A DNA stretch of 64,000 nt from an uncultured bacterium (GCA_903928495.1 CAIYQZ010000061.1:62001-126000); one strand, 5' to 3'. Positions 27,599 through 37,191 are shown, numbered from the stretch's first letter. Notes: generated by a model from the sequence alone, not told the origin. Numbers and translations are program-made.

Positions 27599-28426
27599 CT
27601 ATCGCACCATTTCGGGGCCTAATTTGCTTTCTGCCCGCTGCAAACCTTCCATCAGGGTGATGTAGGCCGCATCGACCGCCACAGGCGCGCCTTTGACCCC
27701 CAATTCGATGTGTCTGCCATGCTCTGGGTGGTCCACGCTGGGCAAACTGAACACTTTGACACCCACATGCTGGTTTTCGATGTGCTCCATCAACGGCGTG
27801 AGGGTGGCCTCCATCGCACCATAAACGATCACCGAACGCTCTACCCATGCACCCGGCGCAAACCAGGCAGCGTATTCGGCGTCCAGCACTGCGGCCACCA
27901 TGGGCCAGGCCATGACAGGAAAGCCCGGTACGAAGTGCACGCGTGCGCCACCCTGCCCGGTACACGAAAAGCCCGGTATTTTGTTGTACGGGTTGTGGAT
28001 CAGACTGGCGGACTCCGGAAACACGCCCATGTTCAAACGATGCACGTTCTCCGGGTGTTCAGGGTCATATGGCTTGCCCTGCTGGCGGGCAATGTCTTGC
28101 ATCCGTTCATTGATCAGTGCACGGGCTTGCGGGTGCAGGACCAGGGGCTGGCCCAGGGCCGCCGCTGCGCACTGGCGAGTGTGGTCGTCGGGTGTGGCAC
28201 CGATACCGCCGAATGAAAAAACGACATCACCTGAAGCAAACAAACCGCGCAACTGTTGGGTGATGCGTTGCGGGTCGTCGCCCAGCACATGGGCATAGGA
28301 GAGGCTCAACCCTCGTTCCTGCAGCATTTGTATGAGTTGCGGCAGGTGCTTGTCACTTCGCCGGCCGGAGAGTATTTCGTCACCAATGATAAACGCACCG
28401 AAAACAGGGGGAACATTCAACGCCAT
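27599..28426 (-). CDS. CinA/MoaB-like molybdopterin-binding domain protein
   Basis: The 275-residue protein has the MoCF-binding fold shared by CinA and MogA: FIIGDEILSGRRSDKHLPQL, VVFSFGGIGATPDDHTRQCA and FVPGFPVMAWPM. The C-terminal CinA deamidase domain is absent. Such proteins are labelled competence/damage-inducible CinA homologs, and their biochemical role is uncertain; some family members are nucleotide-sugar or FAD pyrophosphatases. The ATG at 28426 begins MALNVPPVFGAF. It is 10 bases downstream of the EI24 gene, so probably co-transcribed with it. Confidence 0.82.
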   Translation of the reverse strand: MALNVPPVFGAFIIGDEILSGRRSDKHLPQLIQMLQERGLSLSYAHVLGDDPQRITQQLRGLFASGDVVFSFGGIGATPDDHTRQCAAAALGQPLVLHPQARALINERMQDIARQQGKPYDPEHPENVHRLNMGVFPESASLIHNPYNKIPGFSCTGQGGARVHFVPGFPVMAWPMVAAVLDAEYAAWFAPGAWVERSVIVYGAMEATLTPLMEHIENQHVGVKVFSLPSVDHPEHGRHIELGVKGAPVAVDAAYITLMEGLQRAESKLGPEMVR

Positions 28427-28436
28427 ACGCAAACAC

Positions 28437-29336
28437 TCAGGGAATACGGGGGGGAGACACATCGGGAGGCAGGAGCACTGCCTCTTCAACCGACTGGATG
28501 GGGGAGACCGGCACGCTGCCTGCGGCTGGCCCGGATACAGTCGCCGGGAGCCTGTCCTGGCTCAGCGCCGCCAGGGCAAAGTGTGCAAACCACAGCGAGG
28601 AAAACGCAAACACCAGGGTGTAAATCCAGATCGCCAACGGCACCAGAACCGGGGCCATGGCAACGAACATGGCACCCGACGCCCACAGCAAACTCGGCAG
28701 GGCCCCGAGATACCCCGACAACACACCCAACACCAGGAACTGGTTGCGGTGGCGGGCAAACAATCTTTTGCGCTCTTCAGCGCTGGCGTGGTCGGCCAGC
28801 GCATCGTATGCAAAAACCCGGTAGGTCAGCCAGCCCCAGATCAACGGTGGCAACACCATGATCAGCGGTGGAATCAGCCACAGTGGCAACGAGGCCAACA
28901 TGGCAAGCATGGCCAACACGGTGGACGCCAGCGACCAGAAGGCGCTACCCACCCACGACGCACCATGCTTGCGCTCCAATCCGGGAAAACGCCTCTCGGC
29001 CACCAAAGACACCATGGAAGGGGTCATCATCAGCGCGACCAGCAGCAGGGCAACAACGACAACCACAGGGGTGGCCAGCGTCAGCACGATCAAGGGCCCC
29101 AGTACGCCACGCAAGCTGCCCGCCCCGACGGAGTCGAGCCAGCCCAGCGCCATGGACACCAGCTCATTGGCCTCCAGCCATTCCGAAACCCTGGCAACCG
29201 CCACCTCCCAGAAGAAATAGCCCAAGCCAAACGACAAGCAAACCATCAGCAGAAGGGGCAAAAAGGACAGCGCAATCACCCGCGGGTGCAGGCAATACAC
29301 AGCGGCGCGCCAAAAAGCATCAATGATCAGGCCCAT
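28437..29336 (-). CDS. EI24/CysZ-like membrane protein
   Basis: The 299-residue protein has six to seven predicted membrane helices and begins MGLIIDAFWRAAVYCLHPRV. The EI24 family segments are PLLLMVCLSFGLGYFFWEV, VALLLVALMMTPSMVSLVAE and the amphipathic RRFPGLERKHG. CysZ members import sulfate, but this subfamily has no proven substrate. The tail after the last helix is Pro/Ser-rich. It is in one group with the CinA-like gene. Confidence 0.8.
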   Translation of the reverse strand: MGLIIDAFWRAAVYCLHPRVIALSFLPLLLMVCLSFGLGYFFWEVAVARVSEWLEANELVSMALGWLDSVGAGSLRGVLGPLIVLTLATPVVVVVALLLVALMMTPSMVSLVAERRFPGLERKHGASWVGSAFWSLASTVLAMLAMLASLPLWLIPPLIMVLPPLIWGWLTYRVFAYDALADHASAEERKRLFARHRNQFLVLGVLSGYLGALPSLLWASGAMFVAMAPVLVPLAIWIYTLVFAFSSLWFAHFALAALSQDRLPATVSGPAAGSVPVSPIQSVEEAVLLPPDVSPPRIP

Positions 29337-29396
29337 GCAGCCAGCATAACTCCAACGCGAGCCGGGGATGCCCTGCAGGGTTGTGGCGCGGTCTTC

Positions 29397-30128
29397 TCAG
29401 GTCGCAGACCCAGCGTACAAGGCTGCCGTTTCGTCTGCTGACAGCCACCTCCATTGCCCGCTGGGCAAGTCCGGCCCCAGCCTCAACCCACCGACAGAGG
29501 CACGGTGCAAGGCCTCCACCCGGTTGCCCACGGCCGCCAGCATTCGCTTGACCTGGTGGTATTTGCCCTCTGTCAACGTGAGGTGGAGCACATGGCTGCT
29601 GAGGACCGACGCAGCGGCTGCCTTCACCGGCACCGGGCTGTCATCCAGCACCACCCCTGCCAGCAAACGGGCAACTTGGGCACCGTCCAGAGGGTGTTTG
29701 GTGGTCACTTCGTAGAGTTTGGGCACATGGTGCCGAGGAGAACTCATGCGGTGAATGAATTTGCCGTCGTCGCTCAGCAAGAGCAGGCCGGTGGTATCCT
29801 GGTCCAAACGGCCCACAGCCTGCACGCCGGCGGCAGCCCCGCCTCCACGCATGCGCAAGGGTGACGGCAGCAAGGTGTAGATGCTGGGGTACATGCCCGG
29901 CTTCTGCGAGCACTCATAGCCCGCCGGCTTGTGCAGCATCAGGTATGCGCGCTCCCTGAAAGGCCATTGAACCCCCTGGACCGTGAAAGTCAGGTTCGCT
30001 GTGTCGAACTCGGCCAAGGTGTCTGTCACCACAACACCCTCCACCGAAACCCAGCCCTGCTGAACCAAACCGGCACACACGCGCCGTGTGCCAAATCCCT
30101 GGGAGAACAAAATGTCTTGCAAATTCAT
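29397..30128 (-). CDS. rsuA: 16S rRNA pseudouridine(516) synthase
   Basis: The 243-residue enzyme has a short S4-like start (LFSQGFGTRRVCAGLVQQG) and the RsuA catalytic motif VGRLDQDTTGLLLLSDDG with the nucleophilic Asp. LYEVTTKHPL and LTEGKYHQVKRMLAAVGNRV are also family motifs. Presence of YECSQKPGMYPSIYTLLP fits RsuA rather than RluB or RluE. It ends 60 bases before the EI24 gene. Confidence 0.9.
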   Translation of the reverse strand: MNLQDILFSQGFGTRRVCAGLVQQGWVSVEGVVVTDTLAEFDTANLTFTVQGVQWPFRERAYLMLHKPAGYECSQKPGMYPSIYTLLPSPLRMRGGGAAAGVQAVGRLDQDTTGLLLLSDDGKFIHRMSSPRHHVPKLYEVTTKHPLDGAQVARLLAGVVLDDSPVPVKAAAASVLSSHVLHLTLTEGKYHQVKRMLAAVGNRVEALHRASVGGLRLGPDLPSGQWRWLSADETAALYAGSAT

Positions 30129-30187
30129 GGTCAGTCAACGGCACATAAGGGTGGGAAGCAAGCGGCAACAGGCCAACGCCTGGACAG

Positions 30188-30796
30188 TCAGGTCGGGACA
30201 ACCATCGGGCCTTGCAGGTTCAGGAAATGTTCACGGTAATGCGCCAATTCGTCGATGGACTCGTGAACATCTGCCAGCGCAGTGTGCCTCTGCTTCTTTT
30301 TGAATTGCTTGTAGACCTCGGGACGCCAGCGCCGCGACAACTCTTTGAGAGTGCTCACGTCGAGGCAACGGTAGTGGAAGAACGCTTCCAGTTTGGGCAT
30401 GTACTTGAGCAAAAACCGGCGGTCCTGGTGAACCGTGTTGCCGCACAGCGGCGCCGCGTTCTTGGGAACATAGCGGGCCACGAACTCAAGCAACTGTTTC
30501 TCAGCCATGGCTTCTGTCATGACACTGGCCTTGACCTTCTCAATCAAGCCACTGCGGCCATGGGTGCCTTTGTTCCATGCGTCCATCGCATCCAGCACGC
30601 TGTCGGGTTGGTGAATCACCAGCACCGGCCCTTCAATGCGAGGCGTCAGGTTGGGCCCGGTCACCACCACGGCAAGTTCCAGCAAAAACTCTTTGGAAGG
30701 GTCCAATCCACTCATTTCGCAGTCCAACCAGACCAGGTTCAAATCGCTTTTGGGCAGTGAAGCGGGCACTGCGGTTGGAGATGCATGGGTTGTCAT
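30188..30796 (-). CDS. orn: Oligoribonuclease
   Basis: This DEDDh exonuclease degrades very short RNAs, including pGpG from c-di-GMP breakdown, which may matter given the two GGDEF/EAL proteins here. The 202-residue protein contains [26 protein letters not shown] and [15 protein letters not shown] with the catalytic His and Asp. The start ATG at 30796 gives an N-terminal Thr/Ser-rich extension of about 15 residues. It is divergent from the M48 protease gene. Confidence 0.94.
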   Translation of the reverse strand: MTTHASPTAVPASLPKSDLNLVWLDCEMSGLDPSKEFLLELAVVVTGPNLTPRIEGPVLVIHQPDSVLDAMDAWNKGTHGRSGLIEKVKASVMTEAMAEKQLLEFVARYVPKNAAPLCGNTVHQDRRFLLKYMPKLEAFFHYRCLDVSTLKELSRRWRPEVYKQFKKKQRHTALADVHESIDELAHYREHFLNLQGPMVVPT

Positions 30797-30861
30797 GGAG
30801 CTGATTTTCGCCGATCGCCCCGACCACAGCGCCAAGACATCGCAGCCGGTAGACTCCTCAC

Positions 30862-32121
30862 ATGTCCAATGCCACTGTTGTGTTGTCCCTGGGGTTTGCC
30901 GCACTGCTGATGCTGGTCATGGTGGCAAAGCTTTGGCTGTCGCACCGGCAGATCCGCCATGTTGCACTTCACCGGGCTGCGGTGCCCGCCGCTTTCGCAG
31001 ACACGGTTGACCTCCCCTCCCATCAGAAAGCTGCGGACTACACCATTGCCAAAGCGCGGCTGGACACCGCGGAAACGGCGCTTCAGTTTGCAATGCTCCT
31101 GGCCTGGACCCTATTGGGGGGGCTGGATGCATTGAACCAGGCATTGCTGAGCTGGATTCCCGGTGGAATGACGCAACAGTTGCTGCTGTTGGTGTCATTC
31201 GGCGCCGTGGGTGCCGTGACGGAGTTGCCCCTCTCCTGGTATCGAACGTTCGTTCTGGAACATCGCTTCGGGTTCAACACGTCCAGCCTTGGGCAGTGGC
31301 TGATGGATGGCATCAAGGGCGCCGCCCTGGCACTTGCACTGGGCGTGCCCCTGGCTGCACTGCTGTTGTGGGTGATGGGCAGCACGGGAACCTGGTGGTG
31401 GGCTTGGTGTTGGGCTGTTTACATGGGTTTCAGCTTGCTGCTGATGTGGGCCTTTCCTGCTTTCATTGCGCCTTTGTTCAATACCTTCCAGCCATTGGCT
31501 GACGATGCGCTTCGCACCCGGGTCGGCGCCCTGATGCAGCGCTGCGGATTTCAGGCATCGGGTTTTTATGTGATGGATGGCAGTCGGCGCAGCGCGCACG
31601 CCAACGCCTATTTCACGGGCATGGGCAAAAACAAGCGGGTGGTCTTTTATGACACCCTGCTGAAACAACTCAGCCCAGATGAGCTTGAAGCTGTGCTGGC
31701 TCATGAACTTGGGCACTTTCACCACAAGCACCTCACCAAACGGCTGATAACGGTGTCTATGACAGCGCTGCTGGCGTTTGGCACTCTCGGGTGGCTTGCA
31801 TCACGGACTTGGTTTTACACAGGCTTGGGCATTGAGCCCAGTCTTGACGCCCCCAACGATGCGCTGGCACTGATCTTGTTCATGCTGGTGATGCCATTGG
31901 TCACGTTCTTCGCCGCTCCGGTCATGTCGGCCGCATCACGGCGTGACGAATTTGAAGCCGACGGATTCGCCGCCAGCCACACCCGGGCTTCCGACCTGTC
32001 GAGCGCCTTGCTCAAGCTCTATCAGGGCAACGCCAGCACACTCACGCCTGACCCGACGTATGTGAGCTTCTACCATTCACATCCACCCGCCAGCCAACGC
32101 CTGGCGCGACTCACGCCTTGA
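30862..32121 (+). CDS. M48-family membrane metalloprotease (CAAX protease-like)
   Basis: The 419-residue protein resembles Ste24/HtpX-type zinc proteases with an N-terminal M48 extension domain. About seven membrane helices are predicted. The zinc site [10 protein letters not shown] lies near residues 276-285, with the third ligand in [13 protein letters not shown]. Also typical are [19 protein letters not shown] and [20 protein letters not shown]. It is followed by rsgA through a TTGA overlap. The arrangement orn, protease, rsgA is common in betaproteobacteria. Its substrate is unknown. Confidence 0.9.
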   Translation: MSNATVVLSLGFAALLMLVMVAKLWLSHRQIRHVALHRAAVPAAFADTVDLPSHQKAADYTIAKARLDTAETALQFAMLLAWTLLGGLDALNQALLSWIPGGMTQQLLLLVSFGAVGAVTELPLSWYRTFVLEHRFGFNTSSLGQWLMDGIKGAALALALGVPLAALLLWVMGSTGTWWWAWCWAVYMGFSLLLMWAFPAFIAPLFNTFQPLADDALRTRVGALMQRCGFQASGFYVMDGSRRSAHANAYFTGMGKNKRVVFYDTLLKQLSPDELEAVLAHELGHFHHKHLTKRLITVSMTALLAFGTLGWLASRTWFYTGLGIEPSLDAPNDALALILFMLVMPLVTFFAAPVMSAASRRDEFEADGFAASHTRASDLSSALLKLYQGNASTLTPDPTYVSFYHSHPPASQRLARLTP

Positions 32122-33083
32122 GTTCCAACCACCGCAAACCCGCTCCTCCCCAACACACCAAGGCCCTTCAACCGGGGCGCGTGGTGGCCACCCATGGACG
32201 ACATGTGGTGGTTGAATCGCCCGACGGCTCCAGGCGGATTTGCCATCCCAGAGGTAAAAAAAGTCAGGCGGTCGTGGGTGACATGGTGGACTGGATGGCC
32301 AGCGAGGATGAAGGCACGATCGAATCCGTGCGCCCACGGCGCAACTTGCTGTACCGGCAAGATGAAATTCGCACCAAATCGTTTGCGGCCAATCTGGATC
32401 AGGTGCTCATCCTGCTGGCAGCGGAGCCTGAGTTCTCCGAACGCCAGTTGGCTCGGGCACTGATTTCGGCCGAGGCCGAGGGCATCACGCCACTGATTGT
32501 CCTGAACAAAAGCGACCTGGGCATCCTGTTCGATCATGCCTGGGCCCGCCTTCAGCCCTATCGCGATATGGGCTACGACGTTCTGCCGTTGTGCATGAAA
32601 AACGCGGACTCTGCCACGCCGCCACCGGAGCTGGCGTCGTTGGATTCACGCCTGCGCGGCAAAGTCACCTTGGTTTTGGGTCCGTCGGGAGTGGGCAAAA
32701 GCACCCTGATCAACCACTGGGTACCGAATGCGCTGGCGTCAACCAACGAGATTTCCCGCGCGCTCAATTCCGGGAAGCACACCACGACGAGCACCAGTTG
32801 GTACTGGGTGGACGCAGAGAAGACGACCGCACTGATCGACTCACCCGGTTTTCAGGAGTTCGGCCTGCACCACATTGAACCCACCCGACTGGCGCAACTG
32901 ATGCCAGATTTGCGTCATCACCTGGGGAACTGCAAGTTCTACAACTGCACACACCTGCACGAGCCGGGCTGCGGAGTCATTTCACACATAAAAAATGCCT
33001 CTAGCGCTTTACCTATAAACGAAATTCGCTATCAAATATACACCGAACTGTTCAGTGAGTTGTCCCAGATCAGGCACTGGTGA
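32118..33083 (+). CDS. rsgA: Ribosome small subunit GTPase RsgA
   Basis: RsgA assists late 30S maturation. The 321-residue protein has an OB fold, then the circularly permuted GTPase motifs: NKSD (G4), GPSGVGKST (G1) and DSPGFQEF (G3). The zinc site is CKFYNCTHLHEPGC. The start is TTG at 32118, overlapping the upstream stop as TTGA; no ATG fits. After the zinc site, residues 291-307 come from a dispersed repeat copy, replacing the usual helix that begins with VKAAVEAGEI in homologs, so the C-terminal helix is altered though the frame continues to a typical end. Confidence 0.92.
   Translation: MSSNHRKPAPPQHTKALQPGRVVATHGRHVVVESPDGSRRICHPRGKKSQAVVGDMVDWMASEDEGTIESVRPRRNLLYRQDEIRTKSFAANLDQVLILLAAEPEFSERQLARALISAEAEGITPLIVLNKSDLGILFDHAWARLQPYRDMGYDVLPLCMKNADSATPPPELASLDSRLRGKVTLVLGPSGVGKSTLINHWVPNALASTNEISRALNSGKHTTTSTSWYWVDAEKTTALIDSPGFQEFGLHHIEPTRLAQLMPDLRHHLGNCKFYNCTHLHEPGCGVISHIKNASSALPINEIRYQIYTELFSELSQIRHW
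32989..33039 (+). repeat. Dispersed AT-rich repeat, copy 4 (inside rsgA 3' end)
   Basis: Reads AAAATGCCTCTAGCGCTT, 18 bases, then GCTATCAAATATA, in the sense direction of rsgA. It has been absorbed into the C-terminal coding region while the frame remains open for 14 further codons. Confidence 0.8.
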
Positions 33084-33091
33084 CCAGCAAG

Positions 33092-34072
33092 TCAGCCCAC
33101 CAGGTTCGCCAAGGTGAGCAGCGCCAGAAAGACCAGCCACAGCACGACGCTGCGCCACACCAAACCCGCGAGGCTGGCCAGATGGGCCAGTTGCGGTTCG
33201 CGGCCCAGCGCATTGGCATCGGGCGAAGCCAGCTCAGCCAACTTGCCGCCCATCACAGTTGACGAAGCTGAAGGCCCGACTCGGCGCCCCAGGCGCACGT
33301 TCAGCGCACCAGCAGTGGCCGCCAGAACAATGCCTTGGTTGGGCTCATTGAACAGCACCGCGTCTTGTCGCCAGCTCGCCACCGCTTCTTCAAAATTGCC
33401 CACCACTGCAAAAGCCAGCGCCGTGGCCCGCGCGGGCAGATAGTTCACCCACGCCCAAGCCTTGGTGGCCACTTGGCAGACGCTTTCACTGGTCGGCATC
33501 GGGTCGGTTCTCGGCACATCCGGGCTACAGGCTTGGGCCAGATAGTCAGCCAGCCGAAACAGCACTGCACCGGCAGGGCCCAGCCCCACCATCCAGCACA
33601 ACACAAAACACACCAATACGCCCAGCACATGCTGGTGAACCGCGAGCACAGAATGCTCGATCGCATGACGCATCAATTCCGACTCCGGCTGGCGCTCCAC
33701 AGGAATGCGTTTCCACTGCGCCAACACCCAGCGTGCCTGGGCCTCATCGCCACGCTCCAGCGCATTGCGAATTTCGGTGAAGTGGTGGCTGAACTGCCGA
33801 AAGCCCAGTGTGAGGTACAGGACGGCCACATCCCAAACCAACGTCAGCACAACGCTGTAGGTCCACAGCGCCATGTGGATGGCGGCCGTTGCGATCACTG
33901 GCAACCCGACCGCCACAAACCAAACCAGTACACCGTGGTGTGATTGGCCAGCATCGAGGCTGCGCTTGACCCAGCGAATCCAGGAGCGCAAGGCCACGTG
34001 CACCGGGTTCTGGTGGTTCATCGGACGGGCCTGGTCCAGCAACAACGCCAACAAAACGGCAAAAAAACTCAT
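33092..34072 (-). CDS. CobD/CbiB-family membrane protein
   Basis: The 326-residue protein with about five membrane helices belongs to a betaproteobacterial branch of the CobD/CbiB family: FFAVLLALLLDQARPMNHQN, WVNYLPARATALAFAVVGNFEEAV and VLAATAGALNVRLG. True CobD makes adenosylcobinamide phosphate in cobalamin synthesis. No other cobalamin gene is nearby, so the role may differ; related AmpE-like proteins have unclear function. The ATG at 34072 begins MSFFAVLL. Its stop is eight bases from the convergent rsgA stop. Confidence 0.78.
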   Translation of the reverse strand: MSFFAVLLALLLDQARPMNHQNPVHVALRSWIRWVKRSLDAGQSHHGVLVWFVAVGLPVIATAAIHMALWTYSVVLTLVWDVAVLYLTLGFRQFSHHFTEIRNALERGDEAQARWVLAQWKRIPVERQPESELMRHAIEHSVLAVHQHVLGVLVCFVLCWMVGLGPAGAVLFRLADYLAQACSPDVPRTDPMPTSESVCQVATKAWAWVNYLPARATALAFAVVGNFEEAVASWRQDAVLFNEPNQGIVLAATAGALNVRLGRRVGPSASSTVMGGKLAELASPDANALGREPQLAHLASLAGLVWRSVVLWLVFLALLTLANLVG

Positions 34073-34132
34073 GTGCAGATGATAGCGGTGGCCTTTGGCT
34101 GCGGGCCAAGTTTGCACGATCGGCCGTGCGCG

Positions 34133-34792
34133 TCAGGCCACAAGGAAGTGGTAGAAGTTGCGCAGGATGCCCGCAGTGACGCCCCAGATATAGAACTCTT
34201 GTCCATTTCGGACGTACGGCATGGCATACCACTGCCGCATTGCCCCCTGAAACTCAACCTGCTGGCGACGGTGGTTGTCGGGATCAAGCAAAAAGGCCAG
34301 AGGCACCTCGAAGACTTGTTCGACCTCGCCAGGGTTGGGGCGAAACACAACATCTGTGGGTACCAGGCCGATCACAGGTGTGACGGAGAAACCGGTCCCC
34401 GTGAAAAATGCCGGCAACTCGCCCAGCACTTCAACACAGCTCGGGGACAGTCCAATTTCTTCGTGGGCCTCCCGCAAGGCTGCCTCCACAGCGTGCGAGT
34501 CCTGTGCGTCTATTTTTCCCCCGGGGAACGCAATCTGCCCCGCATGAACCGGCAGATGGGCGCTGCGCACGGTCAGCACGATGGTGGGCTCGGGCCTTGG
34601 CACCACTGCCAACAGCACAGCGGCTGGCGTGGCACCACCCCTCAGCGACCCGGTCTCTCGCAGGGTTTCAGGCTGCCAGCGGGGGGGCTGAACAAACCGG
34701 CAGCGCATGCTGTCTACCGCCAGCCGTTGCGCAGGGACAGCAGGCAAGGCCTCTGCTGTGGGTAGATACTCAGCCAACTTGGGATCAAACAT
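34133..34792 (-). CDS. Nudix hydrolase, CoA pyrophosphatase-like (NudL)
   Basis: The 219-residue protein has the UPF0035/NudL signature before the Nudix box: VLLTVRS-type segment TIVLTVRSAHLPVHAGQIAF, then PGGKIDAQDSHAVEAALREA and HEEIGL. The first acidic position is Asp rather than Glu, as in Escherichia coli NudL. It would cleave CoA or similar nucleotides into phosphopantetheine and 3',5'-ADP. It lies between rplS and the CobD-like gene on the same strand. Confidence 0.88.
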   Translation of the reverse strand: MFDPKLAEYLPTAEALPAVPAQRLAVDSMRCRFVQPPRWQPETLRETGSLRGGATPAAVLLAVVPRPEPTIVLTVRSAHLPVHAGQIAFPGGKIDAQDSHAVEAALREAHEEIGLSPSCVEVLGELPAFFTGTGFSVTPVIGLVPTDVVFRPNPGEVEQVFEVPLAFLLDPDNHRRQQVEFQGAMRQWYAMPYVRNGQEFYIWGVTAGILRNFYHFLVA

Positions 34793-34812
34793 CGGTGAAG
34801 CCGCGACAGGGA

Positions 34813-34846
34813 TGAAAAAAAAGCCGCTGGACAGCGGCTTTTTGTG
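34813..34846 (-). terminator. Rho-independent terminator after rplS
   Basis: AAGCCGCT and AGCGGCTT pair around GGAC, with a run of eight T following on the minus strand. It lies 14 bases after the rplS stop and would separate it from the Nudix gene, which starts at 34792. The plus strand also has a short T run. Confidence 0.85.
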
Positions 34847-34858
34847 AGGTTCGGCGGA

Positions 34859-35215
34859 TCAAGCGCCCAGCTTTTCCTTGATTCGGGCAGACTTGCCGCT
34901 GCGGTCACGCAGGTAGTACAGCTTCGCACGGCGGACATCACCGCGGCGCTTGACTTCGATCTTGGCGATCAAAGGGCTGTACAGGGGAAACGTACGCTCA
35001 ACACCTTCGCCATTGGAGATCTTGCGAACGATGAAGCTGCTGTTGAGGCCACGGTTGCGACGTGCAATGACAACGCCTTCGTAAGCCTGCATACGCTTGC
35101 GGGTGCCTTCGATCACGTTCACGCTGACAATCACGGTGTCACCGGGAGCAAACGCGGGGATTTCTTTGTTCAAACGAGCAATTTCTTCTTGCTCAAGGGT
35201 CTGGATCAGGTTCAT
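34859..35215 (-). CDS. rplS: Ribosomal protein L19
   Basis: The 118-residue large-subunit protein contacts 16S rRNA at the subunit bridge. [20 protein letters not shown], the [20 protein letters not shown] segment, [20 protein letters not shown] and [19 protein letters not shown] are typical. The ATG at 35215 has GGAAACC upstream. In many proteobacteria rplS ends an rpsP-rimM-trmD-rplS operon; here its upstream neighbour is a flavoprotein gene, with a 115-base gap holding a possible promoter (TAGAAT on the minus strand near 35320). Confidence 0.96.
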   Translation of the reverse strand: MNLIQTLEQEEIARLNKEIPAFAPGDTVIVSVNVIEGTRKRMQAYEGVVIARRNRGLNSSFIVRKISNGEGVERTFPLYSPLIAKIEVKRRGDVRRAKLYYLRDRSGKSARIKEKLGA

Positions 35216-35330
35216 GGTTTCCACTGTCGATCATGCACACGCTACACAAGGGGCCTGTACAGAGCTTTGAACAAAGCGGTCTGTTGGGCGGCTGAGCAGA
35301 GGATCGGTTAGCCCGCTATTCTAGTATGAT

Positions 35331-36647
35331 TTATGTGGGACGTGAAACTGCAAGCTGGGCCTGCAGGTACCGGTGAACATCTTGACCCGCCTTTCGCCCC
35401 AGAGCCAGGCAAGCGGTCAACAGATAGCCTCCTGTGGGCGCATCCCAATCCAGCATTTCCCCCGCGCAAAAAACACCAGGCAGCGCCTTCAAGCCATGCT
35501 GTCCGTCCAACGCGTCCCAACACACCCCACCTGCTGAGCTGATCGCCTCGTCCAGTGGCCGCGAAGCGCCCAGAACCAAAGGCAGGGCCTTGATGGCAAT
35601 TGCCAATGCTCGCTCGTCCTTCAGCGTTTCCGGGCTGAGCACTTCGTACAGCAGACCGGCCTTGATGCCATCAAGGCCCAGGCGACTTTTCAGATGGGTA
35701 CTCAATGAACGTGACCCGCGGGGCTTGGCAACTTCAAGCAAGACACGCTCAAGAGAGTGGTCAGGCAAGAGATCAATCAATATGTGCGCCGACGCATGTG
35801 CCGCCAGCTGAGCACGAGCAGCGGCCGACGCCGCGTAAATCAAACTACCTTCAAACCCAGTATCGGTGGCCACAAACTCGCCCTTGCGGCGGAACAATGC
35901 CTGATCAGGGTCGGCACCGGGAGCAGACAGCACGGTCAACGCCACGGACTTGAGGGGGTGACCGGCATATCGCGAGCGAAAGTGATCGCTCCACGGCCGC
36001 TGAACGTCAAAGCCGCAGTTGCTGGCAACCAAGGGAGAAACCCCAACACCCCTGCCCTCCAGCAAGGGAACCCATGCGCCATCCGAACCAAGCCGTGCCC
36101 AGCTACCACCCCCCAAGGCCAGCACAACCGCATCAAAAGTGAAGTGCCGGTGCCCCTGTAGTGTGTCAAACACCCAATCGCCCCCCTCCCAGCCGATCCA
36201 CCGATGTCTGGCATGAAACCGCACGGGCTTTCGCCCGTCCGATCCTTGCAGCCGGTTCAACCAGGCGCGCAGCAGCGGAGACGCTTTCATTCCCACGGGA
36301 AACACCCTGTGTGATGAGCCGATGAATGTGTTCTGCCCCAACTCCGAGGACCACCGGCGCACCGCCTCGTTGTCAAATTGCGCTATCGCAGTGCTCAATT
36401 CTTCTGCAAAGCCGCCATACCGCGACATGAATGCAGGCATCGCTTCGGCGTGGGTCAAATTCAACCCGCCACGCCCTGCCAACAGAAACTTTCGCCCGAC
36501 AGATGGCATGGCATCAAACAACTGGACGTCATATCCCTCGCTGGACAGCACGTCCGCAGCCATCAATCCAGCGGGGCCCCCTCCGATGATGGCCACTCTG
36601 ACAGCAAGTGATTGGACAGGCGCTGGCAGCGCAACAGGTTCGTTCAT
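35331..36647 (-). CDS. BaiN/HI0933-like flavoprotein
   Basis: The 438-residue protein is an FAD-binding oxidoreductase of the HI0933/TIGR03862 family. The dinucleotide fold is [20 protein letters not shown] near residues 17-36. [34 protein letters not shown] and the C-terminal [20 protein letters not shown] with the second FAD contact are also present. The biological substrate is unknown. The ATG at 36647 was chosen 16 residues before the fold. It is divergent from trxA. Confidence 0.88.
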   Translation of the reverse strand: MNEPVALPAPVQSLAVRVAIIGGGPAGLMAADVLSSEGYDVQLFDAMPSVGRKFLLAGRGGLNLTHAEAMPAFMSRYGGFAEELSTAIAQFDNEAVRRWSSELGQNTFIGSSHRVFPVGMKASPLLRAWLNRLQGSDGRKPVRFHARHRWIGWEGGDWVFDTLQGHRHFTFDAVVLALGGGSWARLGSDGAWVPLLEGRGVGVSPLVASNCGFDVQRPWSDHFRSRYAGHPLKSVALTVLSAPGADPDQALFRRKGEFVATDTGFEGSLIYAASAAARAQLAAHASAHILIDLLPDHSLERVLLEVAKPRGSRSLSTHLKSRLGLDGIKAGLLYEVLSPETLKDERALAIAIKALPLVLGASRPLDEAISSAGGVCWDALDGQHGLKALPGVFCAGEMLDWDAPTGGYLLTACLALGRKAGQDVHRYLQAQLAVSRPT

Positions 36648-36752
36648 GAAACTCTCTACGGTAAGAAGCAGACAGCCGCAAAAAACGGTTTCTGTCACAA
36701 TCTAGTCGACTTTAACCGTGCCCCCGGCACCCCAACCCCAACAGGATTTGAA

Positions 36753-37085
36753 ATGGCCAGTGACTTGATCAAACACGTATCCGACGCAAGCTTTGAAACA
36801 GACGTTCTGCAATCAAGCTCGCCCGTGTTGGTTGACTTCTGGGCCGAGTGGTGTGGCCCGTGCAAGATGATTGCCCCAATTCTGGATGAAGTGGCTGGCT
36901 CGTACTCCGGCAAGCTGGCAGTTGCCAAAATGAACGTTGACGAGAACCGTGCCGTGCCCGCTCAATTTGGCATTCGCGGCATTCCAACGCTGATGGTTTT
37001 CAAAGGTGGACAACTTGCGGCGACCAAAGTTGGCGCAATGAGCAAGGCGCAATTGACGGCTTTCATCGATCAACAACTCGCCTGA
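36753..37085 (+). CDS. trxA: Thioredoxin 1
   Basis: The 110-residue dithiol reductant has the active site WCGPC at residues 33-37 in [18 protein letters not shown], the cis-Pro motif [14 protein letters not shown] and [17 protein letters not shown]. The ATG at 36753 has an AGGA site 9 bases upstream. The order trxA then rho is conserved in many proteobacteria. A hairpin after the stop separates it from rho. Confidence 0.96.
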   Translation: MASDLIKHVSDASFETDVLQSSSPVLVDFWAEWCGPCKMIAPILDEVAGSYSGKLAVAKMNVDENRAVPAQFGIRGIPTLMVFKGGQLAATKVGAMSKAQLTAFIDQQLA

Positions 37086-37103
37086 GCGCCCTTCACACGG
37101 TGC

Positions 37104-37128
37104 GTGGGTCAGGTTTGGGCTGACCCAC
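37104..37128 (+). terminator. Hairpin after trxA
   Basis: GTGGGTCAG pairs perfectly with CTGACCCAC around a seven-base loop. The following sequence, TCAACCATTGTTTAG, is only modestly T-rich, so termination may be partial. Confidence 0.6.
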
Positions 37129-37185
37129 TCAACCATTGTTTAGATTGAATTTCATGCTTTGCCCGGCGACATGTCCGGGCGGCTC

Positions 37186-37191
37186 TATAAT
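37186..37191 (+). promoter_or_regulatory. -10 box in the rho leader
   Basis: A perfect TATAAT is present, giving a leader of about 110 bases before the rho ATG. No -35 box at normal spacing is clear. A palindrome, GCCCGG-N8-CCGGGC at 37161-37180, ends 5 bases before this box and could be an operator or an accidental hairpin. I see no gene in the rest of the 222-base gap from trxA. Confidence 0.6.
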
